64,000 nt of DNA from Bordetella parapertussis (lineage in GTDB: Bacteria; Acidobacteriota; Terriglobia; Bryobacterales; Bryobacteraceae): NCBI GenBank assembly GCA_943328975.2, contig CALQCC020000001.1, positions 177,556 through 241,555 of the forward strand, written 5' to 3'. Positions within the stretch are counted from its first letter, which is position 1, and every line of letters begins with the position of its first letter. Shown here one piece after another: positions 46,936-55,093 of the stretch. A program made the translations under genes and the position numbers. Under the pieces are notes generated by a model. It saw only the letters and a list, made by a program, of their open reading frames with translations. It was not told where the DNA came from and ran no database searches.

Positions 46936-47439
46936 ATGCGGATATTGGGCATCGACTGCGGCACCGAACGCACCGGCTGGGGCGTCATCGAAAGCGATGG
47001 CCGCCGTCACAGCGTGGTGGGGCACGGCGTGATCAAGACCAAGACCGCACATCCGTTGGAGTTGCGGTTGCAAACCATCGCTTTGGGCCTGCGTGGCGTG
47101 CTGGAAGAGCATCGGCCTGAGTCCGCCGCGGTCGAAGGTGTCTTCTATTCGTTGAACGTGAAAACGGCGCTGAAGCTCGCTCATGTTCGCGGCGTGGCGT
47201 TGCTGGTGATCGCCGAAGCTGGCGTCTCTTTCGGCGAATACTCTCCGCTTGAAGTGAAGAGTAGCTTGGTCGGTTACGGGCGGGCCGAAAAGCGTCAGGT
47301 GCAACTCATGGTCCGCAATATCACGGGAATGAAGGGCGACTTTGAAACCGAGGACGCTTCTGACGCAGTGGCCGTTGCCATCTGCCACGCAACTTCCGTA
47401 TCTCAGCCCGCGAGACGTCTGGCAAAGGTGGCCCTGTGA
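46936..47439 (+). CDS. ruvC: Holliday junction resolvase RuvC
   Basis: 167 residues. The four acidic active-site residues D7, E67, D140 and D143 are in [19 protein letters not shown] and TEDASDAVA. RuvC cuts four-way junctions in recombination, working with RuvAB; those genes are not in the window. Its stop overlaps the GTG of the next gene (4 nt). Confidence 0.95.
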   Translation: MRILGIDCGTERTGWGVIESDGRRHSVVGHGVIKTKTAHPLELRLQTIALGLRGVLEEHRPESAAVEGVFYSLNVKTALKLAHVRGVALLVIAEAGVSFGEYSPLEVKSSLVGYGRAEKRQVQLMVRNITGMKGDFETEDASDAVAVAICHATSVSQPARRLAKVAL

Positions 47440-48050
47440 AAACGCTTCTACTGCTCGCGCTATTCGCACTGACGGCAAGTGCCCAGCGCATCGTCTACAC
47501 GAAGGTGTTCCCGGGGTCGAATCCTGCGTACGTCAAGATCACGATCACTCAAGCTGGAGCGCTCACCTACCAGGAAGAAGCCAACGAGCCGGAACCGGAT
47601 AAGGTTCAGCTTGACTCTGCTACGACCACGGCGATTTTCGATCTTGCTGCCAAGCTAGACCACTTTAAAGCCAAGATCGAGAGTGGACTCAAGGTCGCCA
47701 AAATGGGCGAGAAGACTTATCGCTGGGAGGAAGGAACCTCGGGCAGCGAGGCCAAGTACAACCACACCAACGATGAGAACGCCCGTGCTCTACAGGAGTG
47801 GTTTGAACACATCAGTGAGAGCCAGCGCCTGCTCGCCGACCTCGAACGGACCTATAAATACGATCGCCTGGGGGTGAACGAGATTGTGGTGCGGCTCGAC
47901 GTCGCATGGCAGCAGAAGCACGTTGTGGCACCGGGGCAATTCACTGCCATACTGGACCGGATCGCGAAGAATGAATCGTTGTTGAACATGGCTCGGGACC
48001 GCGCCGCGGGTCTAAGCGAAGCGTTCAAAACCGCAGCCAAACTTCCGTGA
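47436..48050 (+). CDS. Exported hypothetical protein
   Basis: 204 residues from a GTG overlapping the ruvC stop. A signal peptide (about 1-16, LFALTASAQ) is followed by a mixed soluble domain including [21 protein letters not shown] and [21 protein letters not shown]. No family recognised. It is translationally coupled to ruvC and to the TlpA-like gene downstream, where TGA overlaps ATG. Confidence 0.7.
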   Translation: MKTLLLLALFALTASAQRIVYTKVFPGSNPAYVKITITQAGALTYQEEANEPEPDKVQLDSATTTAIFDLAAKLDHFKAKIESGLKVAKMGEKTYRWEEGTSGSEAKYNHTNDENARALQEWFEHISESQRLLADLERTYKYDRLGVNEIVVRLDVAWQQKHVVAPGQFTAILDRIAKNESLLNMARDRAAGLSEAFKTAAKLP

Positions 48051-49291
48051 TGATGCGCCTCGCCAGCCTGGTTCTGCTCCTTGCCTGCTTCGGCTGGGCG
48101 CAAGAGATTTCGGTGGAAGAGCAGCAGTCCCTGATGCAGGCGCTCTCCGACGGACAAACCAGTTCGATGGATACGATCCGGGCCTTGGAGGGACACCTCG
48201 CAAAGTTCCCCAAGTCCATGCAGCGTGGAGAGATTGAACAAGCGCTCGCGAAGGCCGCGTTGGAAGCCGGAGATCTTGACCGTCTCATAAAGTACGGCGA
48301 ACCTCTACTCAAGCTGCTCCCTGATGACATTGTCTTGCTTGATCGCGTTTCTTACGCTTTGATCTCGAAGGAAGAGAAGTCCGCCGCCGACCGCGGTTAC
48401 AAATACGCCCGCACTCTGGAAGACCTCCTCGATAAGGGCGGTGTCGATGCAGGTCGGGACGCCGCGCGCAAAACAGACGAGCGAGATCGTGCGATTGCCC
48501 GGGCGCTGCTCTATCAAGCCAGAGCGCGTAGTATCACCAACGAGCCCGACGAAGCGGTGCGGCTTGCCGCACGGGCATTTGCTGCGTATCCTAGCGAGGA
48601 GGCTGCCCGCGAATGGGCCGACAACTTGAACCGCGCTCGCAAACCCGACGATGCCATCCTGCGTCTGGCTGAGGCGTTCGTTGTCTCCGACGCGCGTAGC
48701 AGCGATGCTGCGCGTCTCAATGACCGCATCCTCCTGGGTGAGTGGTACAAGAAGCAACACGGCTCCGAAGCCGGGCTGGGCGAGGTGATCCTCGCGGCTT
48801 ATGATCGCATGGCAGTAGTGACGGAAACGCGTCGCAAGAAGCTTCTGTCACTGGATCCGAATGCTGCCGCACAGAGCGCCATGGATTTCACTCTCACCAA
48901 GCTCGACGGGAAGCAATTCCGCATGGCCACGCTTAAAGGCAACATCGTGGTGATGGATTTCTGGGCTACGTGGTGTGTCCCATGCCGCGTGCAGCACCCT
49001 CTTTACGAAACCCTCAAGGAGCGGTTCCCCAAGAGTTCCGGTGTGGTCTTTTTGGAAGTCAACGCAGACGAAGAACGAGCCATTGTGGAGCCCTTTCTCG
49101 ACGAGCAGAAGTGGGACAAGGATGTCTACTATGAGGACGGTTTGGCGCGCATGCTGAACATCATGAACATCCCGGCTACGATCCTCTTCGATAAATCGGG
49201 AAAGCTTGCCAGCCGTATGGATGGCTTCGATCCCAACACCTTCTTAGATCAGATGACATCGCGCATCCAAGCCATGCTGGCGGTCAAATAG
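48050..49291 (+). CDS. TlpA-like thioredoxin-fold protein with TPR-like N-terminal half
   Basis: About 413 residues from the ATG at 48050, next to the previous stop. A signal peptide (LASLVLLLACFGWA) is followed by about 250 residues of helical, repeat-like sequence, then an AhpC/TlpA-type thioredoxin domain. The redox pair is C309-V-P-C312 in WATWCVPC and the cis-proline loop is MNIPATILFD. It would reduce or isomerise disulfides in the periplasm, as in cytochrome c maturation; many c-type cytochromes are encoded at 22-32 kb. Confidence 0.82.
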   Translation: MMRLASLVLLLACFGWAQEISVEEQQSLMQALSDGQTSSMDTIRALEGHLAKFPKSMQRGEIEQALAKAALEAGDLDRLIKYGEPLLKLLPDDIVLLDRVSYALISKEEKSAADRGYKYARTLEDLLDKGGVDAGRDAARKTDERDRAIARALLYQARARSITNEPDEAVRLAARAFAAYPSEEAAREWADNLNRARKPDDAILRLAEAFVVSDARSSDAARLNDRILLGEWYKKQHGSEAGLGEVILAAYDRMAVVTETRRKKLLSLDPNAAAQSAMDFTLTKLDGKQFRMATLKGNIVVMDFWATWCVPCRVQHPLYETLKERFPKSSGVVFLEVNADEERAIVEPFLDEQKWDKDVYYEDGLARMLNIMNIPATILFDKSGKLASRMDGFDPNTFLDQMTSRIQAMLAVK

Positions 49292-49293
49292 CC

Positions 49294-50463
49294 ATGCCTT
49301 TCGATCGCATCGTTTGGATCGTCCTCGATAGTGTTGGCATCGGCGAGATGCCAGATGCCGCGCAGTACGGCGATGTAGGGAGTGACACCTTGGGCAACAT
49401 CGCGCTGCAACGTCCGCTCGCCTTGCCGAATCTGTGCCGCTGGGGACTCGCGAACATACGGCCGTTCCAGGGCCTTGCACCGGCTGCGAACCCCATCGGT
49501 GCCTACGGACGCTGCGCGCTCGCTTCACCCGGCAAAGACACGACCACGGGGCATTGGGAGATGGCCGGTATCCATCTCGACCAACCGCTGCCGCTGTTCC
49601 CCGACGGCTTCCCGCGCGAACTGATGGGTCGCTTTGAAGATGAGATCGGTCGCAGCACGTTGGGTAACAAAGCTGCGTCCGGGACCGAAATCATCGCGGA
49701 ACTGGGCGAGGAGCACATGGAGACGGGCTCGCCCATCATCTACACTTCCGCCGATAGCGTGTTCCAGATTGCCGCGCATGAAGACGTGATCCCGCTGTTC
49801 GAACTGTACAAGATCTGCGAGCAAGCCCGATCGATGTTGCGCGGTCCCTACGAAGTCGGTCGCGTGATCGCGCGCCCCTTTGAAGGCGAGCCCGGACATT
49901 TCAAACGCACCACGAACCGGCGCGACTACGCCACCGCGCCTCCGAAGGGCATGCTGCTGGATCAATTATCAGCCGCGAAGATCGAAGTCTCCACCGTCGG
50001 CAAGATCTTCGATGTATTTCTGGGCCGTGGCATCGGGGACCATGTGAAGACCAAGTCCAATGCAGATGGCATGGCGAAAACGCTCGCTACGCTGGCGACG
50101 ATGGAACGCGGCCTCTTGTGGACGAATTTGGTCGACTTCGATCAAAACTTCGGGCATCGCAATGACGTCGAAGGCTACGCTCGTGCCTTGGAAGAAGCCG
50201 ACGCCTGGTTGCCACAGCTAGAAGCCAGCCTGGGCGCAAACGATCTGGCGATCCTGACCGCAGATCATGGCTGCGACCCGACCACGCCATCAACCGACCA
50301 TAGCCGTGAGTATGTGCCGTTGCTGGTATTCGGCAAGAACGCCCGCGCGGGAGTGAATTTAGGCACCCGAGCAACACTCGCCGACATAGGTCAAACCGTG
50401 GCGGAAAACTTCGGGGCCCAGATTTCGAAGGGAACTACTTTTTTGTCGGCGCTGGAGCTTTAG
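49294..50463 (+). CDS. deoB: Phosphopentomutase
   Basis: 389 residues, full length. D12 in VLDSVGIGEMPDA, GKDTTTGHWEMAGI, and the C-terminal metal site TADHGCDPTTPSTDHSREY are all present. The enzyme interconverts ribose-1- and ribose-5-phosphate (and the deoxy forms) with two manganese ions, in nucleoside salvage. It starts 2 nt after the tlpA-like stop. Its last 29 nt overlap the convergent Thr-rich gene. Confidence 0.95.
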   Translation: MPFDRIVWIVLDSVGIGEMPDAAQYGDVGSDTLGNIALQRPLALPNLCRWGLANIRPFQGLAPAANPIGAYGRCALASPGKDTTTGHWEMAGIHLDQPLPLFPDGFPRELMGRFEDEIGRSTLGNKAASGTEIIAELGEEHMETGSPIIYTSADSVFQIAAHEDVIPLFELYKICEQARSMLRGPYEVGRVIARPFEGEPGHFKRTTNRRDYATAPPKGMLLDQLSAAKIEVSTVGKIFDVFLGRGIGDHVKTKSNADGMAKTLATLATMERGLLWTNLVDFDQNFGHRNDVEGYARALEEADAWLPQLEASLGANDLAILTADHGCDPTTPSTDHSREYVPLLVFGKNARAGVNLGTRATLADIGQTVAENFGAQISKGTTFLSALEL

Positions 50464-51460
50464 CGGCTGCCGCGACAACCGGTTTGGCTGCTGCAGGCAC
50501 CGCCGCAAGTGTGGGTGCAGGTGTCGGCGCAGCAGGCAAACATTTTCCTGTGCACACCGTCTCGGATACCTTCTGCGCTTCGCCTAACTTGGAGGGATCC
50601 GAGGGATTCGGGACGCGTAGGGTGACCGTCTCGATGACGGAGCCATCGGCTGCGACTTTCTTCTCACTTACGCGCTGTTCCTGAAGACGGAGTTTGTCCG
50701 CCGCTGTCTGCGTGCTGCCCGTCGCGGCAGGGGTGTAGACATTGGTTTCTGTTACATCGCCACCGGGCCGTTTGGTTGTTGTTGCCACAGTCTGTTTGGC
50801 CAGGACCAGCTTCCCGGATGCGTCTAATTCATAAGCGGCAGTGTTTTGGGTAGTCTTCTCGCCCGCGGCTTGCACGCTGGTCTCATTGCGCTGCACTGGA
50901 CGGAATCGGCCGGAGACATCCGTGCGCTCCACCGTTTCCGTCGTCTGCTGCTTGCCCGTGGGACCCACCGTAACGGTATTCCGTTTCTCTGCGGTCTGGA
51001 ACGCTTGATTCAATCCAGGCTTATCCAACGTGACGTTGGTAGTGGTGGTTTGCCCGGACACTCGAGTCTCCGTGGTGCGCCGTTCCACCGGACGATAGCC
51101 ACCATTCAATTCGTTTACCGCTGTTGTTTCCTTGACCAGCTTGCCGCCGCCGGGCAACGGAGTTTCTTCCACCGTCACCCGTTCGGTGCCGGCCGGGCGG
51201 CCGGTCGGATCGAATTTCTGGATAGTCCGCTCCACGACTTTGCCATTGGCGTCGTCGCGGACCACGCGTTCGGTGGACTGCTCCAGCGGAACCTGCCGTC
51301 CGTTCAAGGATTGCGTTCGTTGGGTGCGTTCCCCCTTGGCCGACTGATCCTGCGTCGCCACTGCCACCCGCCGTCCATTTATGTCCGTCTGGTAGGTGGT
51401 GGTCGCCGACTGCCCGTAAAGCGCTGCTGGAATGAGTAGTAACGAGAGAGACCGCATCAT
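50435..51460 (-). CDS. Exported Thr-rich repetitive protein
   Basis: 341 residues from the ATG at 51460 (51457 is an alternative). The signal peptide is MRSLSLLLIPAALYGQ. The body is a run of threonine- and glutamate-rich beta-like repeats, each with G-x-x-x-P-V-x-R followed by T-rich strands, for example GYRPVERRTTET, GRFRPVQRNETS and GRQVPLEQSTER. A single cysteine pair (VCTGKC) precedes an Ala/Pro/Lys tail. No family recognised. It resembles surface fibre or stalk proteins by composition only. Confidence 0.72.
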   Translation of the reverse strand: MMRSLSLLLIPAALYGQSATTTYQTDINGRRVAVATQDQSAKGERTQRTQSLNGRQVPLEQSTERVVRDDANGKVVERTIQKFDPTGRPAGTERVTVEETPLPGGGKLVKETTAVNELNGGYRPVERRTTETRVSGQTTTTNVTLDKPGLNQAFQTAEKRNTVTVGPTGKQQTTETVERTDVSGRFRPVQRNETSVQAAGEKTTQNTAAYELDASGKLVLAKQTVATTTKRPGGDVTETNVYTPAATGSTQTAADKLRLQEQRVSEKKVAADGSVIETVTLRVPNPSDPSKLGEAQKVSETVCTGKCLPAAPTPAPTLAAVPAAAKPVVAAAAKAPAPTKK

Positions 51461-51529
51461 CTCTCACTCTAGGCCGTATCCCTCGCGCCAACAATCCGAC
51501 GAAGACCTTAGTTGGTTCTCCCTTACAAT

Positions 51530-51534
51530 AGGAG
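51530..51534 (+). promoter_or_regulatory. Ribosome binding site that fixes the miaB start
   Basis: AGGAG sits 4 nt before the GTG at 51539. It decides in favour of that start over the upstream ATG in the same frame. Confidence 0.7.
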
Positions 51535-51538
51535 AAGC

Positions 51539-52849
51539 GTGAAGACTTTCTACATTGAGACGTTTGGTTGCCAGATGAACGCCCACGACTCCGAGAAAGT
51601 GGTCGGCACCCTCGTTGGGCAAGGTTACGAACAGGTCGGGACGCCCGATGCGGCGGAGTTGGTCTTCTACAACACCTGCAGCATTCGAGATAAAGCGGAG
51701 CAAAAAGTCTTCCATCGTCTGGACCAGTTCAAACGCGAAAATAAGGGCAAGACGTTCGCCGTCCTCGGTTGTGTGGCACAACAAGAAGGCGAGAAGATTT
51801 TCGAGAAAGCTCCGCACGTGAGCTTGGTCTGCGGTTCGGCGAGCTATAACCAGCTTCCGAACCTTCTGGTGCAGCTCGAAGCCGGGAACAAGCGAGTGAC
51901 GGGCCTCAGTCTAGATACGGAAGACACCTTCGAGACTCCCTACACTCGCCGCGACAATCCGCATAGAGCGTACCTTACGATCATCGAAGGCTGCGACAAG
52001 AAGTGCGCCTATTGCGTAGTCCCGTTCACACGAGGTCCGGAGCGCAGCAGCACCAGCGCCTCTGTTCTGCGTGAAGCCGGCGAACTTGCCCGCGCCGGGT
52101 ACTCAGAAATCCAACTGCTCGGCCAGAATGTGAACAGCTACCGCGATCCTTCGCCCACGGGCTGGAACTTCGCGCAGCTGCTGGACGGAGTGGGCAAAGT
52201 CCCCGGCATCCGCCGTGTGCGCTTCACGACCTCGCATCCGCGCGACTTTACCAAAGAAATCATCGAGGCTATCGACCGCAATCCGAACCTGTGCAATCAC
52301 GTCCACTTGCCGGTGCAGTCGGGCTCGACAGACGTTCTGCGAGGGATGCAGCGCTCCTACAGCATCGAAGAATACATGCAGCGTATTCAGTGGATGCGAG
52401 ATGCGGCACGGCCCATCGCCATCAGCACGGACATCATCGTCGGCTTCCCGGGTGAAACGGAAGCCGATTTTGAGCAGACTCTCGCGCTGCTGAGCGAAGT
52501 CGAATATGACAACATCTTCAGCTTCAAATACTCGCGTCGGCCCAACACCCCGGCCCTGGCGCTGGAAGATCATATTTCCGAAGAAGAAAAGTCGCGCCGC
52601 TTAACAATTGTGCAGGAGCACCAGCGAGCCATTCAGATCCGCCGCAATGCGGCGTACGTCGGCGTGGTCGAGGAATGTATGGTGGAGGGCTTCAACAAAG
52701 CCACCGGTCAGTGGATGGGCCGGACCTCGCAGCACAAGATGGTGAACTTTCTGCGCCCGGCATCGGACGAAAATATCACCGGGAAATATTTGGAAGTGCG
52801 CGTTACGCGCTCTGGCCCCAACTCTCTTGTTGGTGAGGCCGTTCAGTGA
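51539..52849 (+). CDS. miaB: tRNA-2-methylthio-N6-dimethylallyladenosine synthase MiaB
   Basis: 436 residues from the GTG at 51539. UPF0004 domain cysteines C11, C47 and C78 bind one cluster, and C152, C156 and C159 (CDKKCAYC) bind the radical-SAM cluster. A TRAM domain ends the protein. MiaB adds a methylthio group to i6A37 of tRNAs reading UNN codons. The divergent Thr-rich gene shares a 78-bp gap. Confidence 0.94.
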   Translation: MKTFYIETFGCQMNAHDSEKVVGTLVGQGYEQVGTPDAAELVFYNTCSIRDKAEQKVFHRLDQFKRENKGKTFAVLGCVAQQEGEKIFEKAPHVSLVCGSASYNQLPNLLVQLEAGNKRVTGLSLDTEDTFETPYTRRDNPHRAYLTIIEGCDKKCAYCVVPFTRGPERSSTSASVLREAGELARAGYSEIQLLGQNVNSYRDPSPTGWNFAQLLDGVGKVPGIRRVRFTTSHPRDFTKEIIEAIDRNPNLCNHVHLPVQSGSTDVLRGMQRSYSIEEYMQRIQWMRDAARPIAISTDIIVGFPGETEADFEQTLALLSEVEYDNIFSFKYSRRPNTPALALEDHISEEEKSRRLTIVQEHQRAIQIRRNAAYVGVVEECMVEGFNKATGQWMGRTSQHKMVNFLRPASDENITGKYLEVRVTRSGPNSLVGEAVQ

Positions 52850-52861
52850 TCGATCCCGACA

Positions 52862-52886
52862 CGGAACCGCGACCGTAAGGGAGCGG
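52862..52886. repeat. REP-like intergenic element (CGGAACCGCGACCGTAAGGG type)
   Basis: A 25-bp GC-rich sequence between miaB and the nuclease gene. I associate closely similar sequences with dispersed intergenic repeats in acidobacterial genomes, but only one copy is visible here. On the other strand it would encode PLPYGRGSV, a string often found in spurious ORFs. Confidence 0.35.
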
Positions 52887-52902
52887 ACAGATAAAGGAAT
52901 CT

Positions 52903-53385
52903 ATGGAAGTCGAAATGAAAATCCGGGGCCTGATGATCGACCCCACCAACAATATCCCCATCGTGGTCTTGAAGGACGTCGATGGTAACTCCGTGTTGCC
53001 CATCTGGGTGGGCATGCCCGAGGCCAACGCCATCGCTCTGGAGATCGCCAAGGAATCCACGGCGCGACCCATGACCCACGACTTGATCCGCAACCTGCTG
53101 TTCGGCCTGGAAGCCGGGGTCAAGAAAGTCGTGGTCTGCGACCTCAAGGAAGACACCTACTACGCCACCATTTGGGTCGAACGGGAAGGGAAGCTGATTG
53201 CGGTCGATTCCCGCCCCAGCGACGCGCTAGCGATCGCCCTACGCTTAGACTGCCCCATCTACGTCGAGGACTCGGTCCTCAAAACCTCGCGAGCCGCGTC
53301 GTTGAACGAACCCGGCAGCACCGAAGAACTTCGCCGGTGGCTGGAAGGCCTGAAGGACGACGATCTCGGCCAATATAAGATGTAG
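52903..53385 (+). CDS. Bifunctional nuclease family (DUF151) protein
   Basis: 160 residues with a ribosome site AAGGA at about 52893. LPIWVGMPEANAIALEIAKEST, RPMTHDLIRNLL and DSRPSDALAIALRLDCPIYV are the conserved motifs of the BFN domain, which has reported DNase and RNase activity in plants and is widespread in bacteria with unclear roles. The C-terminal RRWLEGLKDDDLGQYKM follows the family. A strong terminator comes right after the stop. Confidence 0.9.
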   Translation: MEVEMKIRGLMIDPTNNIPIVVLKDVDGNSVLPIWVGMPEANAIALEIAKESTARPMTHDLIRNLLFGLEAGVKKVVVCDLKEDTYYATIWVEREGKLIAVDSRPSDALAIALRLDCPIYVEDSVLKTSRAASLNEPGSTEELRRWLEGLKDDDLGQYKM

Positions 53386-53395
53386 GCACCAATAG

Positions 53396-53427
53396 AAAAA
53401 GGGGACGCCCGAAGGCATCCCCTTTTG
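53396..53427. terminator. Bidirectional intrinsic terminator
   Basis: AAAAGGGGA-C-GCC paired with GGC-A-TCCCCTTTT around a CGAA tetraloop. The A tract on one side and T tract on the other serve both the nuclease gene (plus) and the TPR-like gene (minus), whose stop lies at 53448. Confidence 0.85.
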
Positions 53428-53447
53428 TCGTCTCGCGTGAGCTAGAC

Positions 53448-54845
53448 CTACTTGCCCTTGCCCTTCGGTGCGGCCTTGCCTTTGGGAGCAGCTTTCGCTT
53501 TACCCTTGGCTGCGCCCGCGGGAGCTACACCCGTCCAGCCCGTCATTTCCTTCTCTTCCATATCGATGGCGAAGGTCATCATGAACGGCTCCTTACTATA
53601 GGCCTTGACTGTGCCCTTGAATTCGATCTCTGAGCCGACCGGCATGGTGCCCGGCAGCGCGGGATCGAAGGTCAACTTCGCATCGGCAATATTCGGATCG
53701 AACACTGCCACGACAATTTCCTTGGGCGAAGTTTCCGGTGTCATGGAGATGATCTTGCCCTTGAACATGGAAATCGGTTGGCCCGGGGGCAACAAGGCAT
53801 CCTTGTAGTTACCCGCGAATACCGCGTCCGAATCCGCTCCCGAAAGAGGAGTGCGGATGGCGTCGCGCCAGAACGTTTGTTGCGGGTGAGCCGCGTCATA
53901 CGCCTGTTGGTTGCCGAACTCCCGGGTGGCGATGGTCTGCGCGTCTTCAATGTTGAAGCCGGCGGGAGGCATCGCGTTGTTCTTGGCGAGTTCCAACACG
54001 GCCGGCAAGCCTTCTTCACTGCCGTGATACTGCTTGTAGATGTTGGTCACCGCGGTTTGGAACTGCGTCCGCTGGGCGGGGGGCATCGCGTTTGCTCCCG
54101 TGTAGACGGCGGCACGGGCGATGTGGAAGATTGCGCCCGGAACCTTCGTCAGATCTTTGGCCTTCTGATACTGATTGAACTTGGCTTGACCCAAGAAGTA
54201 CGAGAACTGGGGTTGCGCCGGATCGGCCTGAACAACCTTGGTCAACTCTACCTCCGAGCGAGCATCATCCTTACGCTGGACCCAAATCCATGCGTTGGTG
54301 CGTAATGCCAGCGACGTGATGAGCGGCTTATTCTGTGCCCACTGCGCCTCGGTCAGATTGGCCGGCTTGTTGGTGGCCGCGAATACCTTGTCCGTATTGT
54401 CCAAAGTGTACTTGGCGACTTCCTCGGCAGTTGCCAGATCCGCAGCGGCTGGCGGCAACGGCGTCGTAATGGTGTAGATCAAACTCAGGATGGTGGTGAT
54501 CGAATAGTAGTGATTCGGGTTCTTCGCCCGGATCGCTTTGGCTGTATCGAACGCCTTGCGATTGTCCTTCAACTCGCCGTATACGCCGAGATAGAATTCA
54601 TCTCGCATCTGCCACATCTCGCTGTCGGGATTCGCTTGCTTCCATTTATCCAGCGCAGCGAGGCGAGCCTTGCCGTCGCCGGCCTTGGTATACGCGTCAG
54701 CTAGGTCGTACTCTGCCCGGTCTTTCCACTGGGGACCTTTGGCCGGATCGGCCGGGGCCTGTTGCGCCGGTAAGACCCACCCCAAACTCAGGCCGAACCC
54801 GAGTGCAGTGATCATCATCAAGATTCGATTCTTTGGTTTCACCAC
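53448..54845 (-). CDS. Exported TPR-like protein with Lys/Ala/Gly-rich tail
   Basis: 465 residues from tandem GTG codons (54845 or 54842) behind a GGAGG ribosome site. A signal or membrane segment (about 8-27) is followed by helical, TPR-like repeats (DRAEYDLADAYTKAGDGKARL, YSITTILSLIYTITTPLPP). A small beta domain follows (GKIISMTPETSPKEIVVAVFD), and the tail is low complexity: AAKGKAKAAPKGKAAPKGKGK-like. The tail resembles nucleic-acid- or polyanion-binding tails. Family not recognised. The transporter gene diverges from it across 248 bp. Confidence 0.72.
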   Translation of the reverse strand: MVKPKNRILMMITALGFGLSLGWVLPAQQAPADPAKGPQWKDRAEYDLADAYTKAGDGKARLAALDKWKQANPDSEMWQMRDEFYLGVYGELKDNRKAFDTAKAIRAKNPNHYYSITTILSLIYTITTPLPPAAADLATAEEVAKYTLDNTDKVFAATNKPANLTEAQWAQNKPLITSLALRTNAWIWVQRKDDARSEVELTKVVQADPAQPQFSYFLGQAKFNQYQKAKDLTKVPGAIFHIARAAVYTGANAMPPAQRTQFQTAVTNIYKQYHGSEEGLPAVLELAKNNAMPPAGFNIEDAQTIATREFGNQQAYDAAHPQQTFWRDAIRTPLSGADSDAVFAGNYKDALLPPGQPISMFKGKIISMTPETSPKEIVVAVFDPNIADAKLTFDPALPGTMPVGSEIEFKGTVKAYSKEPFMMTFAIDMEEKEMTGWTGVAPAGAAKGKAKAAPKGKAAPKGKGK

Positions 54846-55050
54846 AAACCTCCAATAGGCGTTACGAGTACTGGTCTACTCACTCCGGCAGGCCGGATAG
54901 ACACACTCAGGGGAGTATACCGAACCCGCGCAGCTGCCGCAAGGTCCGAACAGCATCCCCGATTAGCTTCCAGCATACAACTAATCCCTGGATCATTGGA
55001 CGCCACCAACGGTCCACGGGTTCCATACCCTCTCTAGTACGGCCGTAATT

Positions 55051-55063
55051 GGTGTCAGACACC
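55051..55063. repeat. Short palindrome GGTGTCAGACACC
   Basis: Perfect 6-bp arms around one base, 31 bp before the transporter start. It could be an operator; the same palindrome also occurs as part of dispersed repeats in other genomes, so a specific role is uncertain. Confidence 0.35.
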
Positions 55064-55081
55064 TTAACTCCTCAATTCGCG

Positions 55082-55087
55082 TATCCT
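55082..55087 (+). promoter_or_regulatory. Putative -10 element of leaderless transporter gene
   Basis: TATCCT lies 6 nt before the ATG at 55094; no ribosome site. Confidence 0.4.
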
Positions 55088-55093
55088 GTACGA

